Shown here piece by piece: positions 63,893 through 64,000 of a DNA stretch of 64,000 nucleotides (position 1 is its first letter; every line of letters starts with the position of its first letter). This DNA comes from Herbiconiux sp. (GTDB lineage Bacteria; Actinomycetota; Actinomycetes; Actinomycetales; Microbacteriaceae), in the NCBI RefSeq assembly GCF_004297105.1, contig NZ_SCVE01000018.1:375456-439455 (forward strand). Reading direction: 5' to 3'. The notes beneath the pieces were generated by a model, which saw only the letters and a program-made list of their open reading frames with translations, was not told the DNA's origin and did no database searches. Both the position numbers and the translations under genes were made by a program.

Positions 63893-64000
63893 CCGCGGGG
63901 TGGTGGTCTTTCGGGCCCGCGGCGTCGTGACCGCGACGGGGTGAGCCATCGTGCGATGGTCAGTGAGAACGACCAAGAACTCACACAGAAAGACGACACC
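63893..64000 (+). other. Junction sequence, possibly the end of another mobile element
   Basis: These 108 bases are unrelated to the binding protein they adjoin. On the plus strand an ATG at 63956 opens a frame (MVSENDQELTQKDDT) that runs off the window and might be the start of a transposase. No inverted repeat can be checked because the other end is outside the window. Confidence 0.35.

Noticed and set aside
1..64000. CRISPR array, tRNA or rRNA genes
   Set aside because: No regularly spaced short repeats and no tRNA or rRNA conserved segments were seen on either strand.

Overview
The window is high-GC actinobacterial DNA, most likely from a soil-type Microbacteriaceae or related Micrococcales. 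The grounds are strong G/C bias at third codon positions, frequent GTG starts, many ATGA/GTGA stop-start overlaps, an actinobacterial TraA/MobF relaxase and an Arthrobacter-type dimethylglycine oxidase. No rRNA, tRNA or CRISPR array was seen. It is a mosaic of accessory blocks, most of them bounded by insertion sequences, rather than a core chromosomal stretch.

Layout. (1) 1-6860 is part of a conjugative or mobilizable element: a small hypothetical gene, a DprA-like/ComFC-like gene pair, a small membrane protein, a hypothetical gene and a 1192-aa MobF relaxase-helicase with a perfect 13-bp hairpin over its start. (2) 7011-8334 is an intact IS3-family element whose right edge truncates a thioesterase gene. 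(3) 8818-17814 is an N-methylglycine/one-carbon module: FAD amine oxidase, PucR regulator, PurU, dimethylglycine oxidase, GlyA and FolD, followed by a PucR-LuxR chimeric pseudogene. (4) 18764-34230 is an acyl-CoA catabolic regulon. A TetR regulator with carboxyltransferase and a divergent binding protein face a ten-gene operon (CoA ligase, fused ABC permease, thiolase-like/DUF35 pair, MaoC, SDR, NUDIX, MBL, biotin carboxylase, ABC ATPase). A shared 21-bp motif in both promoter regions ties the two together. A decayed IS150-type element lies between them. (5) 35124-36494 is an AraC N-terminal fragment cut by an IS481-family element sitting in CTAG. (6) 36498-56365 is a very GC-rich catabolic island: IclR, orphan 2-oxoacid dehydrogenase E1 subunits, an Opp-type transporter interleaved with PrpD, LeuC/LeuD-like and RraA-like enzymes, and a divergent operon of ThDP enzyme, tandem class III CoA-transferase, DUF35, thiolase-like protein and aldehyde dehydrogenase. 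(7) 56464-57814 is a second IS3-family element. (8) 57876 to the end holds an Fe-type alcohol dehydrogenase, an amidase and a ribose-type ABC importer whose binding protein loses its N-terminus at a junction close to the window edge.

How the genes work together. Block 3 strips methyl groups from dimethylglycine/sarcosine-like substrates onto tetrahydrofolate; PurU and FolD dispose of or redistribute the one-carbon units and GlyA handles glycine. Block 4 looks like import of an organic acid, CoA activation, hydration and dehydrogenation, retro-aldol or thiolytic cleavage, and biotin-dependent carboxylation of an acyl-CoA product. Block 6 probably takes up and degrades a branched di- or tricarboxylate or 2-hydroxy/2-oxo acid; the substrate cannot be named from sequence. 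The best candidates for something undescribed are the block 4 regulon, the block 6 island with its half-dead tandem CoA-transferase, and the DprA/ComFC-like pair travelling with a relaxase.
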